DNA of 64,000 bases, taken from the NCBI RefSeq assembly GCF_004359215.1, contig NC_090610.1, positions 839,308 through 903,307 of the forward strand, given 5' to 3'. A model generated the notes under the pieces. It worked only from the letters and a program-made list of their open reading frames with translations. It did no database searches and was not told the origin of the DNA. Position 1 is the first letter of the stretch. The number at the start of each line of letters is the position of its first letter. The position numbers were made by a program, and so were the translations under genes. This stretch comes from Bremia lactucae (lineage: Eukaryota > Oomycota > Peronosporomycetes > Peronosporales > Peronosporaceae). Positions 54,601 through 64,000 of the stretch are shown piece by piece.

Positions 54601-54700
54601 TCGAGTGCCTTTATCCTTAGGCAACTCGCACGGTTCTGATTCAGGGAAGACATCGTTAAAACCTATTATTTTTTTATACATAGGGTTTGTATTTCAAGAC
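51614..54700 (-). pseudogene. Gypsy C5 pol: integrase, RNase H, reverse transcriptase
   Basis: From right to left: reverse transcriptase (54560-54268, VRKATGGWLIVHAFNKLSAA, then PIPRKDVI), further debris to 53800, RNase H (about 53758-53400, ending RRPDFEPAAHTNSEHK), linker (53285-53094), integrase zinc domain (53044-52829, REKNYLTVSRDFYWP then HKYIRACEVNQ), integrase core (52883-52398, FLPIVEFAVNNSIHAS) and C-terminal module (51928-51614, LPRYIVPFRVLHRHGNAFT). The second cysteine of the zinc domain is replaced (CEVNQ compared with CEVCQ in C1). Confidence 0.83.
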
Positions 54701-55560
54701 TCCCAGGATTGGAACGTAAATTGTTCAATCCGAGTCTTCTCATCATGAACACTTTCGTTCATCGACGAGCTGCTGAGAGCCCGTTCGTTCTCAAGAAATA
54801 CTATTGCCAATAGAATATCGGCCACGTTGTTGTCATCTGTGATACATACGCAGATCTGCTTGGCTTTGCCACTACGCAGATCACGCAAGAATCGTATCGG
54901 TTCAAGCGTTGGCAAATCAGTCATCTCCGAAGTTAACTTCGGAGGTGCTATTAGATCAAGTGTATAAGCGCCTACACTTGATCCATTATTTACTAAGATA
55001 TTTACTGTCTCAGTTTCCTCGTTGGAACCCATTTTCAAAGGTACCTGAGACCTTCGACCACAGGTTTTTGGGGACGCTGCGTGTGCTTGTAGACAGCCGT
55101 CATTATTGAACTCACAGTGGGATGGGTTGTCATACTGAGGTCTTGTGCTGTCGTGCAAACGACCGGACCACAAGTGAGCCCATCGCACTTACTCGTAGGA
55201 CATCCACACGATTGTGGATGCTCCAAGACGTTCACGAGATGGTCATCATATGAACGAGAGGCAGGCATCGTCTTGGCTTGATGCTGACAGTTTATGCATG
55301 GCTCGTACTTGCTGAGCCATGGTAATCCAAAGGTAGACATTAAAAGTTGTCATCCAAATCAAGTACGATGAAAGCATCTCGTACTGTGTACCCTTAAACG
55401 CGTATGGGATACCAAGTACAAGTTTCTTTACGTTACAGATGCGCCTTTTGCTAGGCGCACTGTCATCCTCGTTAGAGGAATATCGCGCTTAATAATGTTG
55501 AGGCTGTGATCTTCGAGCGATTGGCGTCTAATAAAATTGTTCGACGCCCCACAATCGACT
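54701..55560 (-). pseudogene. Gypsy C5 protease region and linker
   Basis: A frame at 55340-55035 holds STFGLPWLSKYEPCINCQHQ, the C-terminal part of the retropepsin-like protease. The sequence around 55560-55530 (minus strand) contains the VDCGASNNF active-site region in a broken frame. The linker to reverse transcriptase follows (55188-54694). This matches C4 but keeps the active-site block that C4 has lost. Confidence 0.72.
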
Positions 55561-56736
55561 ACAGACTTAAGTGGCAGTTTTTATCACGATTATTTTCAGG
55601 GTAATAAGGTTAACCTCATCTCTTGGGGCAGTTACACAAAATGTTAGTGTGTGAGGAGCAACTTTCGTCAGAAGGCCTGCAAATTCTTTTGACGTTGCTG
55701 GATCAGTAGAGCGCTTCGCACCTACTGACTTTGATCGTTTTTGACGATCCGCCTCGCCGTTGCGATTTCGCAACAGCGTCGGATCCGCGTCCTCCGCTAT
55801 TCCTAGTGGGAGGTCGATTGTTTCGCTCATTGCTTCTAGGCGCTGGGCGTGGGGCACTACACTTATTGACGTAGTGGCTCGTCTTTTGACAACGATTGCA
55901 TTTTTGCATCGTCTGTTACTTGAAGAGCGAGTTTTCTCGCTTTCGATTTACTAGAGGTCCATAGGTTCTGGGCGTCTGTTTTCTTGTTGTCTCGGGGGAC
56001 GATACGTTTCAGAGTGGACGAAAGCCTGTTTCAGGCTGAAGTCCTCCTGTTTCGCTGTGGGGATCGCTTCATCTAGCGTCTCTAGTTCGAGCTGGCAGGT
56101 GAGTCTTGACAGGACCGTCTGCCAGAATGACTCACGATATAACTCACAAGGTATTGTGTATGTTGGACATAAGTGTGATGATCACGCTTGCCTGCTTCAA
56201 TCCAGGGGCTCGGCTTGAGCCTTAAAATCGCACGTGGCGGCTCAATTTTTTGCCTGAGCTGGGTCTTAAACACCTCATACGACCAATGGGCCGTGAAGAT
56301 TGAGCCTTAAGACCAAAGATTTGGCACGTTCGGCTAAGTTGGACATGCCAAATTTCGCTTTCGTCGCATCGTCATTGGTGAGGCTTAAAGCTACAATGAC
56401 GCGGTGTCTAATTCAACAAATCATCTTAGAAGGGAGTCGCCTTCGACTGCCTTAAACTTAAAGATTTAATCATCAAGCTCTCGGTCGACGCGGATACATT
56501 GGCCCGGTAGCAGCATGTAAATGCTGCTTTCTCAGCGGTTCTAACTTTTGAGCACCCTGTTTTCTCAATACATCTGCGTGTTAAGAGCCTTTCTGGGGAA
56601 GCAAGGCTACCTTTTCTTGGGCTCCGTCAAGTTCATGTTGTATGATAGCCGCATGTTGCCCGTCTCTTTGTAGGGCGGAAACATGGCGCTAACAGCTGGC
56701 CCGCCTACGGGCCGAGCTCATACGTTCGACCGCTCT

Positions 56737-57176
56737 TGTAACGGGGCACTAATAGCTTGTACTGCTTCATTATAAAGTCCACTTCGCACTGTCTCAGTGC
56801 GAGTGGTGTCTCACGTCACTTCATGTACACTAGTACGAGCAGAGGAAGACTCTCTATAAAACGCATGCTTTAAAGAGGGTTAAAAGATAACTGTATTTAA
56901 TATAATAAAGTCCTTCTGTTTGTATCTATTTAATACTAACTTAATTATATACTAATTCAAAACATGTAATAAAGTCTTATCTGTATTTCTCTTTGCGCGC
57001 GTCCAGCGCTGACTGGGCCGCGGAAAAAGTAGACATAATGGTCTATATCTACCAATGTATTAGCTTTTAGAGTATTACCATGTAAAGTAATATTCTTCAA
57101 ATATTCTCTACCTTTTAGATAATATATTATTTAACACTTTTAAGTGTTAATTTCATGAAACGATACACCCGTTACA
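56737..57176 (-). repeat. Solo LTR, family B (440 bp), inserted in C5 gag
   Basis: Runs from TGTAACGGGGCAC to ACACCCGTTACA, flanked by GCTCT on both sides (56732-56736 and 57177-57181), a perfect 5-bp target-site duplication. Removing it restores continuous family C gag sequence. Confidence 0.9.
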
Positions 57177-57269
57177 GCTCTCCATTCAAGGTCACTCAAA
57201 TGAGTGAACCTCATGAAACGATACACCCGTTACAGCTCTCCATTCAAGGTCACTCAAATGAGTGAACCT
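57154..57269. repeat. 58-bp tandem duplication across the LTR-gag junction
   Basis: Two adjacent, apparently identical 58-bp units (57154-57211 and 57212-57269). Each contains the last 23 bp of the family B LTR followed by 35 bp of gag. Confidence 0.88.
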
Positions 57270-57373
57270 TTCACGTGTTTCGTGATGAATTTCTTGAGGG
57301 GCTCGAAACCCCCCTCCTTCTTCATCCAACATGTCCATGTTGGATGGAACGTGCGTAGGCGGTAGAACGAAAT

Positions 57374-57387
57374 ACAAAGTGCTACCA
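57374..57387 (-). promoter_or_regulatory. Primer binding site of gypsy C5
   Basis: ACAAAGTGCTACCA is the reverse complement of TGGTAGCACTTTGT, two bases from the LTR fragment that begins at 57390. It is the cleanest family C site for the first eight bases. Confidence 0.65.
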
Positions 57388-57389
57388 GG

Positions 57390-57466
57390 TATAACGAGGC
57401 ACTTTTGCTAGTACTGATACCGGTGCTTCAACCTACACTGATTAAAGTGAAGGTATGATGCCTCGA
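57390..57466 (-). repeat. Family C LTR fragment, 5' LTR of C5
   Basis: TATAACGAGGCACTTTTGC … AAGGTATGATGCCTCGAC matches the final 77 bp of the LTR. It is truncated where the unassigned segment 57471-58530 begins. Confidence 0.75.
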
Positions 57467-57470
57467 CTAT

Positions 57471-58530
57471 TTCGGGACAGAAAAATATTCGGTAGAGTAG
57501 CCATTCTATTGGATCCCACAAGAGTAGCGGCATCTGCTCCATAGCATCCCGAATTATGGTCGCAACGGGTGTTATATGCACCTTTCGACGACGACGAAAG
57601 AGAATTCTGTTTCATGAAATGGCTGACTGGCCGTGACCACTTACGGACATCGTGGTGGCAGGCTACTTTACCACCGTTTGAAGCCTCACGCTCTACAGGT
57701 TGGGAGGATTACAATATGGGCGGCCCAAGTACGCAGCATTATACCAATTCATTACGAAAATTGATATGGAGAATGCGCGCATATTAGCCGAACCGGTTGA
57801 CGAGAATTCCCTACTGGAACCTACAGAATTATTTACGTTCTGGAGGGCTACAACGGCGAGTCAAATTGGTAGATCTTTTGTCCCACGCAACTGGACCTCA
57901 TTAGTTCAATGGGATGATGTGATTGAGCCTCCAGTGGACTCCGACCACCAGACCGCCACCTTGCTGCTTAAAGACGGTCAGTAGAATTAGCCAGCCAAGA
58001 GGGCTAAAACATGGTATCCTACCCGTCCTAGCCGGAAAGAATTCTCAACACATTGATCAAGGAGCTGATCACCAAGGGTTGGGACGGGATGCTTCCACAC
58101 AGGCATCGTGGAGAAATGTATTGGTGCTATTAAGAAGGTCATACGTCAGGATTGACAACGTAGCAGCAGGTTTGGGGCTCAACTACGGCGACAAACCAGG
58201 GATCATCAACTTACACGACAGGGCTTTAAAGATACAAAGCAATAATAGTTTCGGGAGGAATATATCGTGCGCGTAGGGCAGCAACTCGAGAGAGCGATGG
58301 ACCGACTTGGTTCCATTGTTCTATCAAGTATCTGCCCTGCGCGTACGATATATATCTATATTCCTCCCGAAACTGTGACGCCATTCGGACCTGCTGCTTT
58401 GTGTCTGATCCAAGTTGTGAAGGCTTTGACTTCAATTAATATTATTTCCGCCATAAGTAGCTGGTTGTCCCAAACCTATAGCCGGCGATGCTGCGCCGAC
58501 AACAGGTTCGAAGGAACCCTGCCCTCATGG
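57471..58530 (+). other. Unassigned 1 kb segment with broken ORFs and an inverted repeat
   Basis: Two overlapping frames (57571-57787 and 57700-57984) look like one protein split by a frameshift. Pieces are YAPFDDDEREFCFMKWLTGR, then KYAALYQFITKIDMENARIL and SFVPRNWTSLVQWDDVIE. No ATG is well placed and no family is recognised. At 58247-58374, arms of 36 and 44 bp (AGTTTCGGGAGGAATAT … and its complement) face each other across about 48 bp. The segment appears only once in the window and is bounded by an LTR fragment and the family D LTR. It may be part of another mobile element. Confidence 0.45.
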
Positions 58531-59017
58531 TGTAGCGGAGCTACCTTGCTCCTAAAGTCAGAGGAATACTTTTAGAATCAAAAGGTCTCTTAGTTCTATA
58601 GAACTGATGAGTTTACCGATTCAGGAAGTCGTACAAGCTATTAAAGCTTAAGAAATCCTAGTTCAAGAGATTTAGGGATTCGTAGAACCAAGTGGCAACT
58701 AGTGCCCAAGAGGAATTACCTTATAAAAGTCTCTATCTCTTACGGATCAATGCGCAAGCCTTAGGAAGGCACTTAACGCTTTTAAGATCAAAAGGGGAAC
58801 TGCACTATATTTAACTATTTAAATCTAAAAACCTTACCCTAGCTAAATTAAATAGATTTCGGCCGCCAGATTTATATCTGGCGGCGACCACATTTGTTAC
58901 CCACAATAAATGGGATTTAAGTAATTAACTAATTTAAGAATAGAATACAATGGTAATTTACCCATAAAGTTAATGTACCACAACAACGGTTCTCCAACCG
59001 ATGTGTGCCCCATTACA
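58531..59017 (-). repeat. 3' LTR of gypsy D2 (487 bp)
   Basis: Runs from TGTAGCGGAGCTACC to GTGCCCCATTACA and carries the family D hairpin near 58862-58885. A polypurine tract follows on the element's upstream side, which identifies it as the 3' LTR of the minus-strand element. Confidence 0.88.
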
Positions 59018-59030
59018 CCCTCCCCCATCA
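59018..59030 (-). promoter_or_regulatory. Polypurine tract of gypsy D2
   Basis: The minus strand reads GATGGGGGAGGG directly before the LTR start TGTAATGGGG. Confidence 0.7.
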
Positions 59031-59183
59031 GACTGTTGACACCGAGTGACAACATTCGCTTCATTTCCTCTTTGAGGTTGGAACTTAAACAGCTAACCAT
59101 TCGGTTCTGTTTCTCTTTCCTTTGTCTCATGACAATCAAGCGTGAGTAACAGACATCTTAGTACCTTCCTCGACGTTGAGGGA

Positions 59184-60359
59184 ATGGTGGACTTTCAAAG
59201 TCACTCTCCATCAGAGGAGAAGGAGGAGAAAGAGCGTCATTCTTTCACGCCTTCTCCTCCGGATGAACGTCGGCGGGCCCCGAATCCGTTCCCAGAACGT
59301 TGTGCCGCCGATGTTTTAGCTGCATTGAGCAGGACACGGGACCCTGAGTCCAACATCATTACGAATCCGCTTGATGAAGAGCAAGAGCGTATAATCATCA
59401 TAGAGGAAAGAGCTTTTCGTCGGGCTGCCGAGATAGCGAAAGCTAAAGCTCATAGTGAATATAGATTCACTCCGCTTAGTGCGGACGAGCGTCTCAAAGA
59501 GATAGCGGGTCACAGCTTGGGCACCTGGATCTCCGTTGACCCGGCGAGGTCGCCGGAGGAGATCGCTGCCCGCGACGCTCTTCATGAGCAATACCTTACG
59601 CCAAAGCTTATGACGCGAAACCAGTATCTGACGCGTTTACTTGATCAAGGCCGTGGGGCTTTGGTGACCTCCATGAGGGAAATTTCGATCGGTTTGTTTC
59701 CAAACGAAACAAGGAGTGAAAACGAAGTCTCGTTTGATAACTGGGTCCACCGGTCCTGCCAACTTCGTAATATTTGGAATATCCGAGAGTCTGCGGATAG
59801 AGGTGATGTATATTTGAAACGGAAGCTTCGCTTCGATTTCGCTAAGCTTAAGGCCAAAGGCCAGTTACGTTCGGCATTTATGCCACAAAACGTAGAAAGG
59901 CCTAGCCGAGGTCTCAGTGCTTCAATTGACCGTACAACCAAGGATCGAAGCCACACTGAGGCTATAGATCCACCTAATTCCACGTTTAGTGGTGAAAAGC
60001 GTCGTTTGACGCGAGTTGACCCTGAGGTTGGTGCTCAAAAACGTCAACGGCGTACGGTCAATCTTGCCGGAGAGGTACCTCAAATTCCCAAGAGTTTTCA
60101 GAAGAGGGATATCCTAGCCATTTCACCAGATACTGGTATTGACCCTCACGACGACGTCGCTTTAAAAGTTTCTTCACATGAAACTGAAAATTCCCCGCGC
60201 ATCAAGCAGCGCGGGAGGGGGCCGAAATTTCGGCGGAAGCATTTGATGCTCTACGGCATGAGGTGCAACTTCTTTGTGAGGTCCTTGCTCGGGTTGAGAG
60301 CTCTTTTGAGGCGGTTCGGGACCGTTTTTCAACGCTGGAGCGTCAGCAGCCTCGTTTAG
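59184..60359 (+). CDS. Antisense ORF of gypsy D2 (aORF-D), about 391 codons
   Basis: The longest uninterrupted frame of any transposon here. The first ATG is at 59184 (MVDFQSHSPSEEKEEKER); the frame is open upstream to a GTG at 59142. It is hydrophilic. An acidic, Glu-rich N-terminal part carries NPFPERCAADVLAALSRTRD, and a probably helical middle carries LSADERLKEIAGHSL and RNQYLTRLLDQGRGALV. A region rich in aromatic and basic residues follows (VSFDNWVHRSCQLRNIWNI), then a basic cluster (EKRRLTR, QKRQRR) that could be nuclear. I do not recognise a family. It lies on the strand opposite to gag-pol. From about 59975 onward it covers the pol chromodomain, and from 60190 the integrase tail. A related, broken copy lies at 24303-25175. 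AAGC|GTGAGT just upstream in both copies resembles a splice donor. Confidence 0.62.
   Translation: MVDFQSHSPSEEKEEKERHSFTPSPPDERRRAPNPFPERCAADVLAALSRTRDPESNIITNPLDEEQERIIIIEERAFRRAAEIAKAKAHSEYRFTPLSADERLKEIAGHSLGTWISVDPARSPEEIAARDALHEQYLTPKLMTRNQYLTRLLDQGRGALVTSMREISIGLFPNETRSENEVSFDNWVHRSCQLRNIWNIRESADRGDVYLKRKLRFDFAKLKAKGQLRSAFMPQNVERPSRGLSASIDRTTKDRSHTEAIDPPNSTFSGEKRRLTRVDPEVGAQKRQRRTVNLAGEVPQIPKSFQKRDILAISPDTGIDPHDDVALKVSSHETENSPRIKQRGRGPKFRRKHLMLYGMRCNFFVRSLLGLRALLRRFGTVFQRWSVSSLV
59975..60190 (-). pseudogene. Gypsy D2 chromodomain
   Basis: The minus strand encodes GQYQYLVKWLGYPSSENSWE followed by VPLRQD, a chromodomain core nearly identical to D1. A stop follows the integrase tail at about 60174, so it is separated from integrase by a frame break, and another stop follows VPLRQD. 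The plus strand of the same DNA is open as aORF-D. Confidence 0.8.
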
Positions 60360-61140
60360 AGGGCCAGCTGGACATCCTGGTGAGGATGCAGCAATCTGCG
60401 GCACGACCGCCTGTCTCGGCGCAAGCGCCTTCAAGCTCACGTGGGAAGGCTCGGTTCCGACCATGTAAAAATTAATACAGCTTCTGCCTTTGGCATCTGC
60501 TTGTTCTTTTTGTTTTTTTTGGCTATCAGCCATCGTATGCCTTAAATGTCTCAAGACACTAAATCGCGTCGCGAGAAACTCGCTTACTTGTTTTCGAACG
60601 GTAACAGGGCGGATATCAGCAAGCCTATCGGCTAATTCTCCTCGCCAAGCCCTGAACCAAGCAGTGAAATCGTTAACGGAATGCGTGGGTGGTTGAGACT
60701 GTTGACATAGAACGGATTATAGCTTGTAGAGGCATGTACAGCGTTTTTAACGCAAACTCTACCACTGGAAGCATTGAGCTCCAGCGCTTTGGTGTCTGAG
60801 CACACACACTGCGTAAAACGTCTTCAATGACGCGATTGACACGTTCAGATTGACCATCGGTCTGCGGATGGTCCGCAGTGGACATATCCAATCTGGTGCC
60901 AAGCACTCGGAAAATTGATTTCCAGAATTTATCCGTGAAAAGGGGGTCCCGATCGGAGACAATTGCCACTGGCAAACCATGTTGTCGAAATAGGCGATCG
61001 ATAAACAGCCTTGTTGTGCCTTCACCATCAATGGAATCCGGCACGGCCGCTAAGTGAGCCAATTTGCTTAATCGGTCAACAAAGACCACGATGCCGGAGT
61101 TACCGGCTGAGTCTTTCGGTAGGCCGAAAAAAAAATCCAT
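60174..61140 (-). pseudogene. Gypsy D2 integrase core and tail
   Basis: The core frame 61140-60673 is open: MDFFFGLPKDSAGNSGIVVF, LSKLAHLAAVPDS, GLPVAIVSDRDPLFTDKFW, DMSTADHPQTDGQSERVNR and LPVVEFALKTLY. It carries the D,D(35)E-type residues in a better state than any other copy. The tail (60554-60174) is shortened: the GPY/F module of D1 is missing between NFYMVGTEPS and HVSLKALAPRQ. Confidence 0.87.
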
Positions 61141-62300
61141 ACTATGGAATCGCCATATGCAAGACTTGCAAAGCGGCTGCCCGAATGGACTCCCAGCAAC
61201 TTATCGGGACGAGAAGGCTCGCCAATGGCGCAGCAGCATGCACCGAGGGTTTAACCCGTTGGCAAGTTTCGCATGTGCGAACATATGTGCTGACCCATTT
61301 ATAAAGTTTGGGCCACCAATAACTCTGGCTTACAGAGCCGTAGGTCTTTTCTCTACCGAGATGACCACTAAGGACAGTACCGTGTGCCTCATAGAGGATT
61401 CGGTACTTCAAATCCTCATCATGAGGAACAACGACACGCGGAGGGTCCGCGGTGTCTGTGCAATAAAGCAACAGGTCGTTATCGATTGAAAATTGATGTA
61501 ACCTTGCACGCAATTTAATACCTGAATCAGAGTTCTTGAGATTTCGTAGCAAAGCTACACACTGTTCATCCTTGGCGTAAGCCGAACGGATTGATTCAGG
61601 AATAGGCGACGAGATAGTCGTTAAATGAGAAAGCTCATAATCCGGCTTTCGTGATAACGCATCGGCCAAAGCATTCTGCTTGCCAGGCTTATACTTCATC
61701 TCGAAGTTGTATTCTGTGGAAAAGGATTGCCATCGGGCCATTCTCTGTAAGAGATGGGGCGACTTAGTCGCCGTGCAAAATGACGCGTGAATTGTATATA
61801 TCACAAACGGCATAAAGTCGAGCAGATAAACTCTGAATTCGACGTGAGCATACTTCATCGCAAGTAACTCTTTGTCATGAGCTGGGTAGTTCTTTTCCGC
61901 AGCTTCAAGCTGTCTAGACTCGAACGCAATAACACGTTCATGCCCATCAGCATCTGTTTGTAACAGAGCACTGCCAATGGCAAAATCCGATGCTTCTTAT
62001 AAGCATGTACAATGCGCCATTTACCATTTGGCTTTTTGACTGAAAATCTCGGTGTCGAATGAGGAGTTTTGCTCTCTCGTACCATTTCAGCCTCGTGCTT
62101 AGCACGGATGAAATTGTCAATGACGTCAGACTGCTCCTTTGGTCAAGACCATTTTCCTGTGAGATAGTAATTGGTTCCCAGAACCAAGTCAATTTCATGA
62201 CGAACACCTCTATCCGGGGGTAAAACAGATGGTGGATTGGTACGTACCACATCTTGGAATTCCTTAACCAAGGAATAAAAGGGATCCGTAGGATCTGAAA
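61141..62300 (-). pseudogene. Gypsy D2 RNase H, integrase zinc domain and partial reverse transcriptase
   Basis: The frame 61858-61142 holds late RNase H (FVIYTIHASFCTATKSPHLL, QNALADALSRKPDYELSHL) and the integrase zinc domain (EAHGTVLSGHLGREKTYGSV, VRTCETCQRVKPSVH). RNase H keeps its final Asp, but the usual YTDHAS is YTIHAS, so a catalytic Asp is lost. Reverse transcriptase is present only at its start (62252-61990, VKKPNGKWRIVHAYK), then jumps directly into RNase H. Motifs around Y-x-D-D are missing here, and a matching segment lies inverted at 62637-63030. Confidence 0.83.
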
Positions 62301-62303
62301 GGA

Positions 62304-62633
62304 TTAACGACCCACTCCACGCACTAAGTGCAGCTTATGTGCCATCCAGGACAGCTTCGTTTTGAAGTAACGATGAGTTAATTCAATCGTTGGTCGAATG
62401 ACCACCATCTCAGATAAGTCGCCAGCCTTTAAGGCTCGGCCGCACTCATCAATAGACATTTCGTCTAGCTTTAAAAGAGCATGTAACGAAGCGATCGCCG
62501 CAAGGCTAACTTCTCCCTCAATGTTACCGGTTACACCATTTATAAGCATATGTAATTGCTCACTCGTATCACTTTGTGAGGGTATACACGCTTCGTGTCC
62601 ATCCTGGCTTGGAGTTGAGACAATACGCCTCTC
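62304..62633 (-). pseudogene. Gypsy D2 linker before reverse transcriptase
   Basis: Corresponds to about 46700-47000 of D1 (INGVTGNIEGEVSLAAIASL, DECGRALKAGDLSEMVVIRP). It breaks off at about 62633, where a forward-strand reverse transcriptase segment begins. Confidence 0.75.
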
Positions 62634-62636
62634 AGC

Positions 62637-63030
62637 AGTGCTCGAGTGTATGCGCACAAATAAATTGTATGCCAATGCGTATAAATGCATTTTTGGCGCA
62701 GACGAAGTTCCTTTTTTAGGATGTTTCATTGGAAAGCGAGGCCTTAGAGCGTATCCCGCTAAGGTAAAAGCCATTGTAGATTGGCCGGCTCCTAAAAGCC
62801 AAATGGATTTGCGTAAGTGGTTGGCGCCAATTATTTACACAAATACAGCGAAAATTACGCTGATATGGCTAGGCCATTATCTAATCTCCTTAAAAAGGAT
62901 AAAGAATGGTGCTGGACTAGCACCGAACATAATGCTTTTCCAGCAGTTAAGGATAGTCTTATCCATGCCCCGATTTCAGCACTGCCAAACTCAGATTGGC
63001 CTTTCAGTGTCGTCTGTGACGCGTTATAGT
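62637..63030 (+). pseudogene. Family D reverse transcriptase C-terminal segment, inverted
   Basis: Matches D1 47697-48085: AVLECMRTNKLYANAYKCIF, then VPFLGCFIGKRGLRAYPAKV and KAIVDWPAPKSQMDLRKWLA, then LPNSDWPFSVVCDAL. It corresponds to sequence missing from D2 and lies beside it in the other orientation. Confidence 0.82.
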
Positions 63031-63199
63031 TTAAGAGCACAGGCATGCCATGTGTGACTCCACACCGACCACTGCCAACCGGCAGGGTCCCTAGGGTAAG
63101 TTTTTGTCGTTGACATGATACCCTCACGGCAAGTTTGTCGTCGCAACGTTAAGCGTCTCCATACTAGGAGCAATGGGGTATCTTTAGGATGGACAGTTT

Positions 63200-63440
63200 A
63201 GCGCCATCACCCTTCCTCGCTGTGCTCATCACTACTATGAAGTGATGGCAGCGGTGTCGACTCGTTGTAGTCAACAATGAGCGACGGATCAACATCCTCA
63301 ATGCAAATGTGGGAGCCCGCAACAGCAGCATCAGTAGCTGGCGGCGTTACGACGGCGGCGTTCTATCGCTGCGCGTGCTTCATGCTTGGTTGTGGGGGTG
63401 TCATTGCAGACGACCCATCAGCTTTGCCCCTCTAAGGTGC
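63200..63440 (-). pseudogene. Antisense ORF of family A, second copy (fragment)
   Basis: The minus strand matches the 5' part of aORF-A. It includes a VDPSLIVDYNEST-like stretch near 63290-63250 (here VDPSLIVDYNESTPLPS) and the GGGCAAAGCTGATGGGTCG start region. Frames are broken. The preceding 170 bp (63031-63200) are not assigned. Confidence 0.62.
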
Positions 63441-63555
63441 ATGTTAGGCGCCGTGTGATGTCACACAAAATGGTCGCTGAGACGGTCTCGCTGCCCATCG
63501 TTCCTCCCGTTTACGATGTTATATAATGTAAAATTCGTTCTTGAAGGGGTGGTGG

Positions 63556-64000
63556 TGTAACGGCTTAATGCTGCCCTCTGTTACACAAACCCGTGAAGCA
63601 CACTTGGTGTACTTAAGAAATGGTCAATTACTTAAATAAAGTAATTAGATCCACTACGTGGGTGTGGTTCACTTTGTGACCCACCCTTGTGTATGTGATG
63701 CACATGAGAGAATTCAATTTGACGGGGATGACGGCTAGCGTTATCCAAAATTCGAGGTTTCTAGAGTAATGCGCTCAAAATTATTTAAATACCTTGTATT
63801 TTGGATAACGCTATATTTATAATTGGTCAAAACAGGGTTTATAATTTATATAATCAGTCTGAAAACCTCTTCCTAGTCGACAAGTGCGCAAGTGGAGCCG
63901 GATTACCGCTCCCGTGACGTCACTGATACTAAGGTTTCTAGTTCGTTGGGTGAGGTCGCTTAGGCGCCCAGCTTTTGAGCTTTGCCGATCGTGATGACAC
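63556..64000 (+). repeat. LTR, family A, truncated at the right
   Basis: Starts TGTAACGGCTTAATGCTGCCC after a GGGGTGGTGG purine tract and follows 2414-2956 to about 63975 (GGTGAGGTCGCTTAGGCGCC). It then diverges from the other copies before the window ends. Confidence 0.8.

Larger units (their letters stand above)
55567..57338 (-). pseudogene. Gypsy C5 gag, interrupted by a solo LTR
   Basis: The start is the ATG at 57338 (MDMLDEEGGGFRAPQE). The N-terminal part reaches THLSDLEWRA and is then cut by the family B LTR (56737-57176). The remaining gag runs 56730-55700, including a CCHC-like zinc knuckle with spacing C-x2-C-x4-H-x4-C (CNRCQKTSHYVNKC, near 55905-55865). Stops and frameshifts are present throughout. 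Confidence 0.8.

Overview
The window looks like a transposon-rich stretch of a eukaryotic nuclear genome, most likely an oomycete. That assignment is an inference. It rests on very short introns (59-71 nt, with CTAAC/CTGAT-like branch sites), compact genes, and chromodomain Ty3/gypsy elements, Mutator-like elements and LINE debris nested in each other. I see no bacterial operons, CRISPR arrays or rRNA, and no convincing tRNA gene.

Only two host genes are clearly intact: an intronless PH-domain/protein-kinase gene (28985-30436, +) and a four-exon Enhancer-of-zeste (E(z)/EZH2-type) histone methyltransferase gene (43598-39342, -). For the second I worked out three introns that join into a continuous 1352-codon reading frame. 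A few small unidentified reading frames may be host gene remnants.

The rest is layered retrotransposon debris. I name four LTR families for this window only. Family A is a chromovirus-like gypsy with LTRs at 2414-2956, 4770-5302 and 63556-end. Family B is known only as solo LTRs of about 440 bp (3859, 26311, 38453, 56737 and a remnant at 27471). Family C is a gypsy with five broken copies: C1 + 6714-12840, C2 - 14144-18544, C3 + 18545-22870, C4 - 31017-35056, C5 - 50185-57389. Family D is a chromodomain gypsy with copies D1 + 44152-50178 and D2 - 58531-62633, plus a fragment at 23700-25180. A degenerate LINE reverse transcriptase (25200-26990, -), a MULE (35364-37448), a foldback element (5577-6311) and a small MITE (38930-39124) are inserted among them. 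Several still have target-site duplications, which gives the insertion order.

The most interesting pattern is architectural. In families A, C and D, a second reading frame lies on the opposite strand between the end of pol (integrase or chromodomain) and the 3' LTR. In D this antisense frame (59184-60359) is intact for nearly 400 codons, and its 3' part lies over the pol chromodomain on the other strand. I call these aORF-A, -C and -D. Their products are unidentified.

Two assembly cautions apply. A 100-N gap at 20535-20634 is flanked by about 1990 bp that looks identical on both sides, so it is probably the same sequence placed twice. A 165-N gap lies inside a family C LTR at 13732-13896. 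All gag-pol copies have frameshifts or stops, so no autonomous retroelement is present.
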